This document shows, piece after piece, positions 1 through 7,596 of a DNA stretch of 51,574 nt. Every line of letters starts with the position of its first letter. The stretch's first letter is position 1. The stretch spans positions 1 through 51,574 of the forward strand of contig DASSTC010000061.1 in assembly GCA_035708065.1 (NCBI GenBank). Reading direction: 5' to 3'. This DNA comes from JAICUY01 sp035708065 (GTDB lineage: Bacteria; Chloroflexota; Limnocylindria; QHBO01). The notes under the pieces were generated by a model. That model was given only the letters and a program-made list of their open reading frames with translations, was not told the origin of the DNA and did no database searches. A program made the translations under genes and the position numbers.

Positions 1-614
1 GCGTGCTTGACCACGATGCGCTCGATGACGTTGGCGGCGTCCTCGCAGGCGTCGATCGCCTCTTCGAGCAGGCTGTAGACGTCCTTCCACTTGATGATGT
101 CGACGGCGTTCGTGCCGTTGTTGAACAGCTCGGCGATGGCGTGTCGGACGATCCGGTCACCCTCGTTCTCGAGCCGATGCACCTCGATCCAGTACGGCGC
201 CAGGTCCTTGAAGTCGTGCATGTTGTCGATCGCCGCCTGCAGCTGCTCGCACTGCTTGACGATGATCTCGGTCTGCTGCAGCGCGACGGGGGTCGGCTCG
301 TCGATGCCATACAGGATGCAGGTGTCGGCGACCTCCTCGATGAGGTCGACGATGTCGTCAATGCGGCTGATCAGGACCGAGATGTCCTCGCGGTCGATCG
401 GCGTGACGAAGGTCGCCTCGAGCTTGTGTCCGATGTTGTGGCTGATCGTGTCGCCGGTGTGCTCGATGTCGCGTAGCTGGATCGCCAGGCGCTCGCGCTC
501 GGCGTAGTTGCGGAAGTACTGCTCCAGCAGGCGAGCCGCGGAAAGCATGTTCGCGGCGTCTTCGCTGAAGAGCGCGAAAAACTTCTCCTCGCGCGGGATG
601 AAGGGGAGGCGCAT
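1..614 (-). CDS. PhoU-like DUF47 (TIGR00153-type) protein, 3' end cut by window
   Basis: Reading the minus strand from ATG at 614 gives 204 open codons to the window edge, close to the usual family length of about 205-215, so only the last few residues are missing. The protein starts MRLPFIPREEKFFALF, typical of the DUF47/TIGR00153 family: an all-helical PhoU-like protein usually found next to a PiT-type phosphate permease, which would lie to the left of the window. Acidic, helical segments such as ISRIDDIVDLIEEVAD and RLENEGDRIVRHAI match the two repeated three-helix units with acidic metal-binding faces. The start ATG lies inside the GACCGATGC repeat (611-619). Role in phosphate transport is inferred from the family. 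Confidence 0.85.
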   Translation of the reverse strand, partial: MRLPFIPREEKFFALFSEDAANMLSAARLLEQYFRNYAERERLAIQLRDIEHTGDTISHNIGHKLEATFVTPIDREDISVLISRIDDIVDLIEEVADTCILYGIDEPTPVALQQTEIIVKQCEQLQAAIDNMHDFKDLAPYWIEVHRLENEGDRIVRHAIAELFNNGTNAVDIIKWKDVYSLLEEAIDACEDAANVIERIVVKH

Positions 615-810
615 CGGTCGATGATCGTCCTCGTGCAGGCTTCGGATGTTCGCGCACGGACCGATGGGCGGCCTATGCAGCGTAAGCCTACGCGATGCGC
701 CCGCGTCCTACATGCCTGCGCGCGGGTGCCGTGGTTCCCCCGTCGCTCCCGTGATGCACGGTGCGTGCCGAGGCAGTCTTGGCCCTCGCCCCGGCCGCCT
801 GCCTAGATGG

Positions 811-1116
811 CTAGTCCGCCGTGCCGCCGCTGCTCGTCGGCGTGTCGCCACCACCGTCCGGCCTGTCGTCGACACGCTCGACGACGAGCGTGCAGCGGGT
901 CGCCAGCGCAGCCACCGCCCCAACGGCCGCGACGGCCGGCAGCAGCGCCGCCCCGACCACGCCGATCGTCAGCGGGATCTCCAGGATCGTGCGTCCGTCC
1001 TCGTTCTTGATCGTCAGCCGACGCACGTTGCCCTCGCGCACGAGCTCCTTCACCTTCTCGATGAGCTGCGCGCCGTTGAGCGCGAACTCCTCGGTGCGCG
1101 GTCCCTTGTCAGCCAC
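811..1116 (-). CDS. DUF4342 domain protein
   Basis: This 101-residue protein has an N-terminal helical part (residues 14-35, including KVKELVREGNVRRL), a short beta segment TIKNEDGRTILEIPL and a hydrophobic segment at about 48-72. This order is typical of DUF4342, a small family with no assigned function. The C-terminal tail (about 80-101) is acidic and low in complexity. It stands alone on the minus strand, divergent from the cytosine deaminase gene with only 38 bases between the starts. Family assignment is confident; function is unknown. Confidence 0.75.
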   Translation of the reverse strand: MADKGPRTEEFALNGAQLIEKVKELVREGNVRRLTIKNEDGRTILEIPLTIGVVGAALLPAVAAVGAVAALATRCTLVVERVDDRPDGGGDTPTSSGGTAD

Positions 1117-1154
1117 GGTCGATCTCCCTTGCGTGTGAGGTCCATCCTAGGCCG

Positions 1155-1610
1155 ATGCAGCGGCCGGATGACAGCACCTGGCTCGACCTCGCCATCGCCG
1201 AGGCGCGGGTGGGCCGGCAGGAGGGCGGCATCCCCATCGGCGCCGCGCTGGTGGTCGACGGCGAGGTGCTCGGCGTCGGACGCAATCGCCGGGTGCAGAT
1301 GGGCAGTGCCATCCGCCACGGCGAGACCGATGCGCTGGAGAACGCCGGGCGTCAGCCCGCATCGGTCTACGCGCGCGCGACGATGTACACCACCCTCTCG
1401 CCGTGCGACATGTGCAGTGGCGCCATCCTGCTGTACGGGATCCCGCGCGTGGTCATCGGCGAGCACCGCACGTTCATGGGCGCCCAGGAGCTGCTCCGCA
1501 CGCGTGGCGTGGAGGTCGTAGACCTCGACTCCGAGGAGTGCGTCGCGCTGATGCGCGAGTTCATCGCGGCCGAACCTGGGCTGTGGGGCGAGGACATCGG
1601 TCAGGGCTGA
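1155..1610 (+). CDS. cytosine deaminase, fungal Fcy1-like (CDA superfamily)
   Basis: The 151-residue protein carries the zinc deaminase signature: HGE at residues 55-57 (His55 ligand, Glu57 proton shuttle) and SPCDMC at 82-87 (Cys84 and Cys87 ligands). The C-terminal third, including RTRGVEVVDLDSEEC and ending GLWGEDIG, follows the yeast Fcy1 pattern rather than that of tRNA adenosine deaminase TadA or the unrelated TIM-barrel CodA. The likely reaction is hydrolytic deamination of cytosine to uracil (EC 3.5.4.1) for pyrimidine salvage. Length matches the family. The gene stands alone and ends 10 bases from the convergent reductase gene. Substrate is inferred from similarity. Confidence 0.8.
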   Translation: MQRPDDSTWLDLAIAEARVGRQEGGIPIGAALVVDGEVLGVGRNRRVQMGSAIRHGETDALENAGRQPASVYARATMYTTLSPCDMCSGAILLYGIPRVVIGEHRTFMGAQELLRTRGVEVVDLDSEECVALMREFIAAEPGLWGEDIGQG

Positions 1611-1620
1611 TCCGTCCCGC

Positions 1621-2232
1621 TCACTCCGCGTCGGCGGATGCGAACGTGGCGCGACCCGCCGGCCGATAGGTCTGCATCAGCACCCCGGTCGGCGTCGACT
1701 GCGAGTCGATCAGCTCGAGATCGTGGGTCGGTCCCTGCTCCGGAAAGAGCCGCATCCCGTCGCCGACGATGACGGGATAGATCCGCAGGTTGAGCTCGTC
1801 GACGAGATCGTGCTCGAGGAGCCAGCGCAGCAGGACGCCGCTGCCGTGGACCTGCAGCTCCCGTCCCGGCGCCGCCTTCAGCTCGCGGATGCGTGCCTCG
1901 ACGTCGCCGCTCAGGACGTGGGTGTTCTGCCAGGTCGGATCGGTGAGCGTGGTCGAGGGCACGTATTTCGGCAGCACGTTGATGCCGTGCGAGACCGGGT
2001 CGCCGGCGTCGTGCAGCGGCCAGTACGGTTCCCAGATCTCCCATGTTCTGCGTCCGAGGAGCAGCGCGTCGGCGCGTTCGAACCAGGAGGTCAGGAAGGG
2101 CCACATCGTCGGGTCCGCATACGCCGCGGTCCAGCCGCCGCGGTCGAAGCCGCCGCGGCGGTCCTCATCGGGGCCGCCAGGTCCCTGGTACACGCCGTCC
2201 ACGGTGAGCATCATCGAGGCGGTCAGCTTCAC
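1621..2232 (-). CDS. dihydrofolate reductase / RibD C-terminal family protein
   Basis: The 203-residue protein has the RibD_C (DHFR-like) pattern: start KLTASMMLTVDGV, an ALLLGRRTWEIW segment at about 55-66 and the nucleotide-binding ELQVHGSGVLLRWLLEHDLVDEL at about 124-147, then RIYPVIVGDGMRLF. Standalone members of this NADPH-dependent family are common and mostly unassigned; they are neither true DHFR nor riboflavin-pathway reductase. The gene is divergent from the adjacent tetR-family gene (110 bp between starts), so it is a plausible target of that repressor. Specific substrate unknown. Confidence 0.8.
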   Translation of the reverse strand: MKLTASMMLTVDGVYQGPGGPDEDRRGGFDRGGWTAAYADPTMWPFLTSWFERADALLLGRRTWEIWEPYWPLHDAGDPVSHGINVLPKYVPSTTLTDPTWQNTHVLSGDVEARIRELKAAPGRELQVHGSGVLLRWLLEHDLVDELNLRIYPVIVGDGMRLFPEQGPTHDLELIDSQSTPTGVLMQTYRPAGRATFASADAE

Positions 2233-2334
2233 GGTCGTTGCTCCGGTGCGAGTGGATCATCGATGGTAGGACGAGTGATCGGTCGCAGGCTCATCGGCGG
2301 GGCCGCTCTGTGCCACCGTTGACACGATCCGTAT

Positions 2335-2349
2335 ATTCACAAGATGAAT
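2335..2349. promoter_or_regulatory. palindrome over the TetR start codon, candidate operator
   Basis: ATTCA-CAAGA-TGAAT is a 15-bp inverted repeat with perfect 5-bp arms. It spans the ATG of the TetR-family gene in the 110-bp divergent intergenic region. A TTGACA hexamer lies just upstream (2319-2324), but I see no well-spaced -10 box for it. TetR-family regulators commonly bind such palindromes in their own divergent promoter region. Site assignment is inference. Confidence 0.4.
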
Positions 2350-2952
2350 CATATCGCGGCACCGTCGCGCGCCTACCGGAGCGAGCTTCGCGAAGCGCAG
2401 ACCGAGGCGACGCGAGGACGAATCCTGGATGCCGCCATGCGGGTCATCGCAGGCGGCCTCGCCGGCGTCTCGGTTCCGGCGGTCGCCAGGGAGGCCGGCG
2501 TATCGGTCCCGACGATCTACCGCCATTTTCGGACGAAGGGTGACCTGCTGGCCGCCGTCTATCCCCACGCCGCACGGCGCACCGGGCTGGATGGAATTCC
2601 CGATCCGCGCTCGCTGGACGAGCTGCGGACGATGATCCGCGCCGTCATCGACCGCCTCGATGCGCTCGATGACCTGTCGCGCGCGGCCATGGCGAGCCCG
2701 GGCGGAGCAGAGGTCAGGCACGCGACCATGCCTGCCCGTTACGAGCGCATCCGGCGGGCGGCCGAGTCCTTCGAGCCGACGCTCGCCACGGCGGACCAGG
2801 CTCGGATCACGAGGCTGCTGGTCGTCCTGTCGTCATCGGCATCGCTGCGCATGTGGCGGGATCACCTCGAGCGATCCCCCGAAGAGGTCGCCGATGACAT
2901 CGACTGGGTCATGCGCGCCGCGATCGAGGCTGCGCGTCGAGGCGCACGATGA
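2344..2952 (+). CDS. TetR/AcrR-family transcriptional regulator
   Basis: A 202-residue protein with an N-terminal TetR helix-turn-helix at about residues 17-62: TRGRILDAAMRVI, then VSVPAVAREAGVSVPTIYRHF and a GDLLAAVYP helix. The remaining residues form the helical ligand-binding and dimerisation part with no recognisable ligand signature. The stop codon overlaps the start of the next gene (ATGA at 2949-2952), so the regulator and the PEP-utilizing protein are translationally coupled. The divergent reductase gene (1621-2232) shares its control region, so both are candidate targets. Confidence 0.9.
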   Translation: MNHIAAPSRAYRSELREAQTEATRGRILDAAMRVIAGGLAGVSVPAVAREAGVSVPTIYRHFRTKGDLLAAVYPHAARRTGLDGIPDPRSLDELRTMIRAVIDRLDALDDLSRAAMASPGGAEVRHATMPARYERIRRAAESFEPTLATADQARITRLLVVLSSSASLRMWRDHLERSPEEVADDIDWVMRAAIEAARRGAR

Positions 2953-4427
2953 GCATCCCGATGAGCGATCCCTCGCCCGAGGTCTCCTGGGAGCCCCCCG
3001 CGCCGGGCGCCTATACCCGCCAGCTCAGGCTCGGGGAGTGGATCTCGGAGCCGGTGACGCCGCTGTTCGAGTCGTGGCTGTTGACCTCGATGGAGGAGCA
3101 GATGCACGCCGGCTACCTGCGCGAGATCGGTCTACGGATCGCGCGGCCGTATCACGTGATCGTCAACGGGTGGTACTTCTACACGCTCAACTGGGCCACG
3201 CCCGGGGCCTTCGCCCGCAACCTGCCGAACATGCTCTGGCACCTGGTCCGATCCCCGCGCACGCTCGCCGGGATCAACCCCTCCACCGTCCGGCATGCGT
3301 TCCCGATCCTCGAGCGAAGATGGCGATCGGACCTGCAGCCGAGCTATCGGGCAGCAGTGGAGCGCGGCGAGGGACGAGTCGACCTGCTGCCGGTGGCCGA
3401 GCTGCCGGGGTTCATCGATGAGCTTGCCGAACTGGCCGGTACCGCCTTCATGTGGGTGACCGCGCTGGCCGGCGCCGGGTACAAGCTGGAGCTCAACCTG
3501 GCGCGGTTCTACCGCCGTCACCTGGCGCCTTCGCTCGGTGGAAGCCACCTCCCGCTCCTGGCAGGCTTCAGGGCACCCACCGAGCCGGCTGCACACGCGG
3601 TGGCATCGCTGGACTGGTGGTACGCACCTCGGTCAGGAGACGGCTCGGCGACGAGGTCCGCCGCAGATCATGCGGCGCTGGTCGCGAGCCGGCACGCCGC
3701 GGAGGAAGCAGCCTTCCATGCGCTCGCTTCGACACCGCGCCGGCTTCATGCCTTCCGGAAGCTCCTGGCCGATGCCCAGCACCTCGTCCCGCTGCGCGAG
3801 GAGCAGGTGGCAGAGCTGACGCTGCCGTGGCCGACGATGCGACGGGCCGTCCTGCGAATCGGCGAGACGCTCGCCGCTCGAGGGGTCATCGCCGAGCCTG
3901 ACGATGTCTTCTTCCTGACGCGTCAGGAGGTGGTGTCGACGCTCGACGATGGCGGCGAGCGTCCCCGCATCGAGGTGGCGGCTCGCCGCTCGACGCGGGA
4001 GCGGCAGGCCCGCCTCGTGCCGCCCCTGCTCGTCGGGCGGCCGCACCCCCTGGTCAACAAGCTGTTCGGCACGATGCCGCGCGTGCTCGGCGCCGTTCGG
4101 TCCGAGAGCGCCATCGTCTCGGGCACCCCGGCCTCGCCCGGTCGTGCCACCGGCATGGTTCGGCTGATCCGCGGACCGCAGCAGTTCGACGAGCTGAAGG
4201 CCGGGGAGATCCTGGTCGCCTCGCTGACCGCTCCGGCCTGGACGCCCCTCTTCACGCGAGCCGCCGCCGTCGTGACCGATGTCGGCGGACCCGCGGCGCA
4301 CGCCTCGATCATCGCCCGCGAATACGGGATCCCGGCCGTGGTCGGCTGCGGAGACGCGACGGCCCGACTGCGCACCGGCATGCATGTCGTCGTCGACGGC
4401 GCGACGGGAAACGTCGAACCCGCCTGA
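2949..4427 (+). CDS. PEP-utilizing enzyme mobile-domain protein
   Basis: A 492-residue protein. The last ~110 residues form a PEP-utilizing mobile (phosphohistidine) domain: GTPASPGRATGMVRLI, ILVASLTAPAWTPLF and VVTDVGGPAAHASIIARE, with candidate phospho-acceptor His451 followed by YGIPAVVG. In PEP synthase, PPDK and rifampin phosphotransferase this domain ferries phosphate between an ATP-grasp domain and the active site. Here the first ~380 residues do not look like an ATP-grasp and have no motif I recognise. No separate ATP-grasp gene lies in the window. Coupled to the upstream tetR gene by an ATGA overlap. A PEP- or antibiotic-related role would be a guess. Confidence 0.7.
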   Translation: MSIPMSDPSPEVSWEPPAPGAYTRQLRLGEWISEPVTPLFESWLLTSMEEQMHAGYLREIGLRIARPYHVIVNGWYFYTLNWATPGAFARNLPNMLWHLVRSPRTLAGINPSTVRHAFPILERRWRSDLQPSYRAAVERGEGRVDLLPVAELPGFIDELAELAGTAFMWVTALAGAGYKLELNLARFYRRHLAPSLGGSHLPLLAGFRAPTEPAAHAVASLDWWYAPRSGDGSATRSAADHAALVASRHAAEEAAFHALASTPRRLHAFRKLLADAQHLVPLREEQVAELTLPWPTMRRAVLRIGETLAARGVIAEPDDVFFLTRQEVVSTLDDGGERPRIEVAARRSTRERQARLVPPLLVGRPHPLVNKLFGTMPRVLGAVRSESAIVSGTPASPGRATGMVRLIRGPQQFDELKAGEILVASLTAPAWTPLFTRAAAVVTDVGGPAAHASIIAREYGIPAVVGCGDATARLRTGMHVVVDGATGNVEPA

Positions 4428-4444
4428 GCTCTGGCCGCCCTGCC

Positions 4445-5122
4445 TCAGTCCGGCCAGGCCGCTCCGGTCTCGAGGGCCCGCGCGTACTCCGCCAGGCGGT
4501 CGTCGTCGTGGGCCCGGATTTGGCCGAGAAACGGGAAGTCTTCGGGCGCAACCGTGATGCGGGCCAGGGGCCGGATCGGCACCAGGCTGGCGAGCTGCGG
4601 AATCCGCGCCTCGTACTCGCCGAAGGGGATCGGCGGCTGCAGCTCGAACGTCTCGCCGGGCAGGACGTAGACGGTGCCGGTGCGCCAAGGATGGGCGGGC
4701 AGTGCCTCTCGGCTGATCGAAAACAGGTAGTACGGAGCGCTCGACGTTCCCGACGCATCGGCCAGGCGCACGCAGGCGTTGGTCACAGAGCCGATGCGCT
4801 CGCGGTCCGCGATGGCGAAGAACATGGCCCAGATGCCGTCGCCCGCGGCGTAGACCGCGCGCCGGTTGCCGAACTCTCTCAGATCGTTCGCCTGGCGAGG
4901 CTCGAACACGGCGATGCTCGGGTCGCCGGACCCGTGCAGGGCGAGGCCGTGAACGTCGGCGAGATGGGAGAGGAACTGCCACTTGGGAGCCGGGAGCTCG
5001 TCGTCGATCAGGACGCTGCCGCCGTCATCCCGTGCCCGTCGCCAGATCGCGTCGAAGGCCGCGCGCACGGCTGGTGAGGGATCGTCTGCCGGACGCGGGA
5101 GCCAGTAGTCGGGAAGCTGCAC
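4445..5122 (-). CDS. conserved hypothetical protein
   Basis: The frame is open from 5179, but that extension runs into tRNA-Lys (5156-5227). I place the start at GTG 5122, behind an AGGAAA ribosome binding site, giving 225 residues beginning VQLPDYWLPRP. Visible features are GRRAVYAAGDGIWAMFFAI-type segments in the middle and a C-terminal part rich in proline and acidic residues. There is no signal peptide or membrane segment. I do not recognise a family. It converges on the PEP-utilizing gene with a 17-bp gap. Confidence 0.6.
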   Translation of the reverse strand: MQLPDYWLPRPADDPSPAVRAAFDAIWRRARDDGGSVLIDDELPAPKWQFLSHLADVHGLALHGSGDPSIAVFEPRQANDLREFGNRRAVYAAGDGIWAMFFAIADRERIGSVTNACVRLADASGTSSAPYYLFSISREALPAHPWRTGTVYVLPGETFELQPPIPFGEYEARIPQLASLVPIRPLARITVAPEDFPFLGQIRAHDDDRLAEYARALETGAAWPD

Positions 5123-5155
5123 GACGTTTCCTGTGCTGCGCCTGATCGGGCTTGA

Positions 5156-5227
5156 GGGCCGTGTGGGATTCGAACCCACGACACGAGGATTAAAAGTCCC
5201 CTGCTCTAACCACTGAGCTAACGGCCC
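5156..5227 (-). tRNA. tRNA-Lys (anticodon UUU)
   Basis: The minus strand folds as a standard 72-nt tRNA: acceptor GGGCCGT pairing with ACGGCCC, D-arm GCTC/GAGC, anticodon stem GGGGA/TCCTC around loop CTTTTAA (anticodon TTT) and T-arm GTGGG-TTCGAAT-CCCAC. CCA is not encoded. Confidence 0.95.
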
Positions 5228-5291
5228 GTCGCTCAGTGTATCGGCCGGGAGCTGGCGCGCTGCTTGATGGCCCTACCCTGAGACGACCGAT

Positions 5292-5411
5292 CATGACTGC
5301 CAGTTCTATGTTCGGCGCCTCTGCACACAGATGCGTCCCTGGCAGAACTCGGCGGTCATGCCGACGACGCGAAGCAGGCCGAATCGGTCAAATACAGAAC
5401 TCACAGTCATG
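5292..5411. promoter_or_regulatory. three operator-like boxes CATGAC-N4/5-AGTTCT
   Basis: The 208-bp gap between tRNA-Lys and the GerW-like gene holds three copies of one motif. Box A is on the plus strand at 5292-5312, box B on the minus strand at 5339-5360, box C on the minus strand at 5391-5411. Each reads CATGAC, 4 or 5 bases, then AGTTCT. A and C match at 17 of 21 positions; B has one extra spacer base. Box C ends 24 bp before the start codon. The arrangement suggests binding sites for a dimeric regulator of the gene at 5436. The regulator is unknown. Confidence 0.5.
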
Positions 5412-5435
5412 CAGCGGCGCAGGAGGAACGAACCG

Positions 5436-5756
5436 ATGCGAACCGAGGAGATGTTGAAGGGCGTGCAGGACACGATGACCGCGCGGCGTGTCTTTGCCGA
5501 GCCGATCGAGCGTGACGGCACGCTGTTCATCCCGGCGGCCAGCGTGCGCGGCGGCGGTGGCGGCGGCGGAGACGACGCCGGCAACGGCGCGGGTGGCTTC
5601 GGCGTCACCGCGCACCCGATGGGCGTGTTCGAGGTACGCGACGGGCAGGCGACATGGAAGCCGGCGGTCGATGTCAACCGCGCGATCCTCGGCGGGCAGA
5701 TCGTCGCGATCGTGGCGCTCCTCGTCCTGCGCTCGATCCTGAAGGGCCGGCGCTGA
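5436..5756 (+). CDS. GerW/YtfJ-like family protein
   Basis: A 106-residue protein starting at ATG 5436 behind AGGAGGAACG. The frame is open further upstream, but the boxes at 5292-5411 and the ribosome binding site fix this start. The pattern VQDTMTARRVFAEPIERDGTLFIP, then a glycine-rich stretch (about 39-53), then GFGVTAHPMGVFEV and a final hydrophobic segment (about 83-101), matches the GerW (YtfJ) family. That family was named from spore germination but is widespread in non-spore-formers, where its role is unknown. The C-terminal hydrophobic helix followed by KGRR suggests a tail anchor. Confidence 0.7.
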   Translation: MRTEEMLKGVQDTMTARRVFAEPIERDGTLFIPAASVRGGGGGGGDDAGNGAGGFGVTAHPMGVFEVRDGQATWKPAVDVNRAILGGQIVAIVALLVLRSILKGRR

Positions 5757-5807
5757 GGCGCACCGACTCTGGTTTGACCGATGCAGACCGCGTCGGCATA
5801 CTACGCG

Positions 5808-5882
<75 letters not shown>

Positions 5883-5901
5883 AAGACTCCAAGCACGATA
5901 T

Positions 5902-5932
5902 CGCCCCTCCGGCCTGACCGAGAGGGGCGTTT
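5902..5932 (+). terminator. rho-independent-type hairpin after tRNA-fMet
   Basis: CGCCCCTC (5902-5909) pairs perfectly with GAGGGGCG (5922-5929) around a 12-nt loop and is followed by TTT. The T tract is short, but position 20 bp after the tRNA end supports a terminator. Confidence 0.65.
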
Positions 5933-6095
5933 CGCTGCCCTCCCATGGGCGTCCTCCGGAGACGTCCCTGTCTACCGGCAGTCGCCACCCTGGAGCTGCG
6001 TGCGAACGCCGCGCTGATGGCGTGGACGCTCCGGTACAATGCCGGCCAGCCCCGAGCCGTGAACGTACGGTACGCAGGAGGATCTGCGCGCGCCG

Positions 6096-7592
6096 ATGTC
6101 CGCCAACCTCAAGAAGCTCCGTCCCTACGACGAGCCGCCAACGTCCAAGGATCCGCTGGTGCCGGCCTGGCCGGACAGCGCCGCCACGATGTGGTTCGTC
6201 GCCGCGGCCGTCTGGCTGGTGATCGCGACCGGCATCGGCGCCATCTGGATCCTGCAGGCCATGTTCCCGCAGGCGATCCTGCACTGGCACGCTGCGCTGC
6301 CGTTCAACCTGAACATCTGGATCGTGCTCGACGCGACCCGGATGCTCCCCGGGTTCGAGAATGCGCTCGTCTACGGCTGGCTGACGAACGCGGCCATCGG
6401 CGCCATCTGGTTCGTCACGCCGCGCGTCACCGGCCGACGGCTGGTGAGCGACATGGGCGCCAACGTGGCGCTCGGGCTGTGGAACCTGGCAGTGATCCTC
6501 GGCCTGGCGAGCATCTTCATGGGGATCCTGCCGGCAACCGGCCAGCTGAGCGAGTTCACCCTGCCGGTCGACGCGCTGGCGGTCCTGGCGCTGCTCATGG
6601 TCAACGGCATCTTCTGGGGCTCGGTGGCGCGAGGCATCGGTCCGGGCACCTACGTCAGCGTCCTGTTCTTCGGCGTGGCGCTGCTCGCCTTCCTGGGGCT
6701 CTATGCGCTCAACGCGCTCGCCGAGTTCGTCAAGCCGGCGGACCCGTGGCCGGCGCTGATCAATGGCTTCTATGTCCGCACCGTGTTCGCCTACTGGCTG
6801 TTCGGCACCGCGGTCGGAGCGCTCTACTACCTCGTGCCGCGCGCATCGGGCAATCCGCTGTACAGCGCCGGGCTGGCCCTGCTGAGCTGGATCAGCTGGG
6901 TCGTCCTGGCGGCGATCTCCGGCCTCGCGGCCTTGCTGGATCCGCAGGTGCCCTACGCCATCACCACGCTCGGCAGCGTCGGCGCCATGCTGATGGTCCT
7001 GCCCGCCTTCCTGGTCACCGCCAACCTGCTCGTGACCATGCGCGGCCGCTGGTCGCTGCTGCTGGGCGCCAGCGCGCTCGGATCCGCGACGGTCGCGCTC
7101 GCCTTCCTGATCTCGAGCACGATCATCGAGGGCGTCGGCGGGCTGCGCACTGTCGGGGTGTTTACGGCGACGACCGAGTGGCCGGTCGGCGCGATGGTCT
7201 ACGCCGGCCTCGGCGCCTACACCTTTGCCTTCGTGGCGCTTGCCGAGCACGCCTTCCCGCGGCTGCTGCGGCGTGCGTGGAGCGGTGGTCCGTTGACCGA
7301 TGCCGCCCGGTGGCTGCTCTTCGTCGGGGTTGCCATTGGCGGGGCGGCGCTGATGCTCGGCGGCCTGGCGCAGGGCTCGCTGCTGTCCCAGCAGGCCGAC
7401 GGCGACACGATCAACGGCACCCTGATCTGGTTCCGCCTGGTGGCTGCCGGCGGCCTGGGGCTGGCGGCGCTCGGCGCGCTCGCCTTCCTCGGCAACCTCT
7501 TCCTGATGTACACGAGCGGCCGCCCGGCGGAGTTCGTCGTGGCGTCCGCTCCGCCCACCGGCGCGACGTCGCCCGCAGGAGCACAGAGCTGA
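6096..7592 (+). CDS. CcoN/NorB-fold membrane protein lacking haem-copper oxidase ligands
   Basis: A 498-residue polytopic protein that follows cbb3 oxidase subunit I (CcoN) along its length, for example EFTLPVDALAVLALL and ALYYLVPRASGNPLYS. The metal-ligand histidines are gone. GWLTN (94-98) sits where CcoN has LHTN (low-spin haem). YWLFGTAVG (233-241) replaces WWYGHNAVG (CuB). DPQVPYA (282-288) replaces the paired-His segment. VGAMVYAG (364-371) replaces IGHVHAG. The only histidines are 63, 65 and 385. It is followed 4 bp later by a membrane-anchored cytochrome c. No CcoO or CcoP lies nearby. It is unlikely to be an oxygen reductase; a scaffold or quinone/electron-transfer role is possible but unproven. 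Confidence 0.75.
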   Translation: MSANLKKLRPYDEPPTSKDPLVPAWPDSAATMWFVAAAVWLVIATGIGAIWILQAMFPQAILHWHAALPFNLNIWIVLDATRMLPGFENALVYGWLTNAAIGAIWFVTPRVTGRRLVSDMGANVALGLWNLAVILGLASIFMGILPATGQLSEFTLPVDALAVLALLMVNGIFWGSVARGIGPGTYVSVLFFGVALLAFLGLYALNALAEFVKPADPWPALINGFYVRTVFAYWLFGTAVGALYYLVPRASGNPLYSAGLALLSWISWVVLAAISGLAALLDPQVPYAITTLGSVGAMLMVLPAFLVTANLLVTMRGRWSLLLGASALGSATVALAFLISSTIIEGVGGLRTVGVFTATTEWPVGAMVYAGLGAYTFAFVALAEHAFPRLLRRAWSGGPLTDAARWLLFVGVAIGGAALMLGGLAQGSLLSQQADGDTINGTLIWFRLVAAGGLGLAALGALAFLGNLFLMYTSGRPAEFVVASAPPTGATSPAGAQS

Positions 7593-7596
7593 ACCG

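Noticed and set aside
3..476. Plus-strand frame at the left edge
   Set aside because: It is antisense to the DUF47 gene, whose minus-strand frame is open to the window edge and clearly recognisable.
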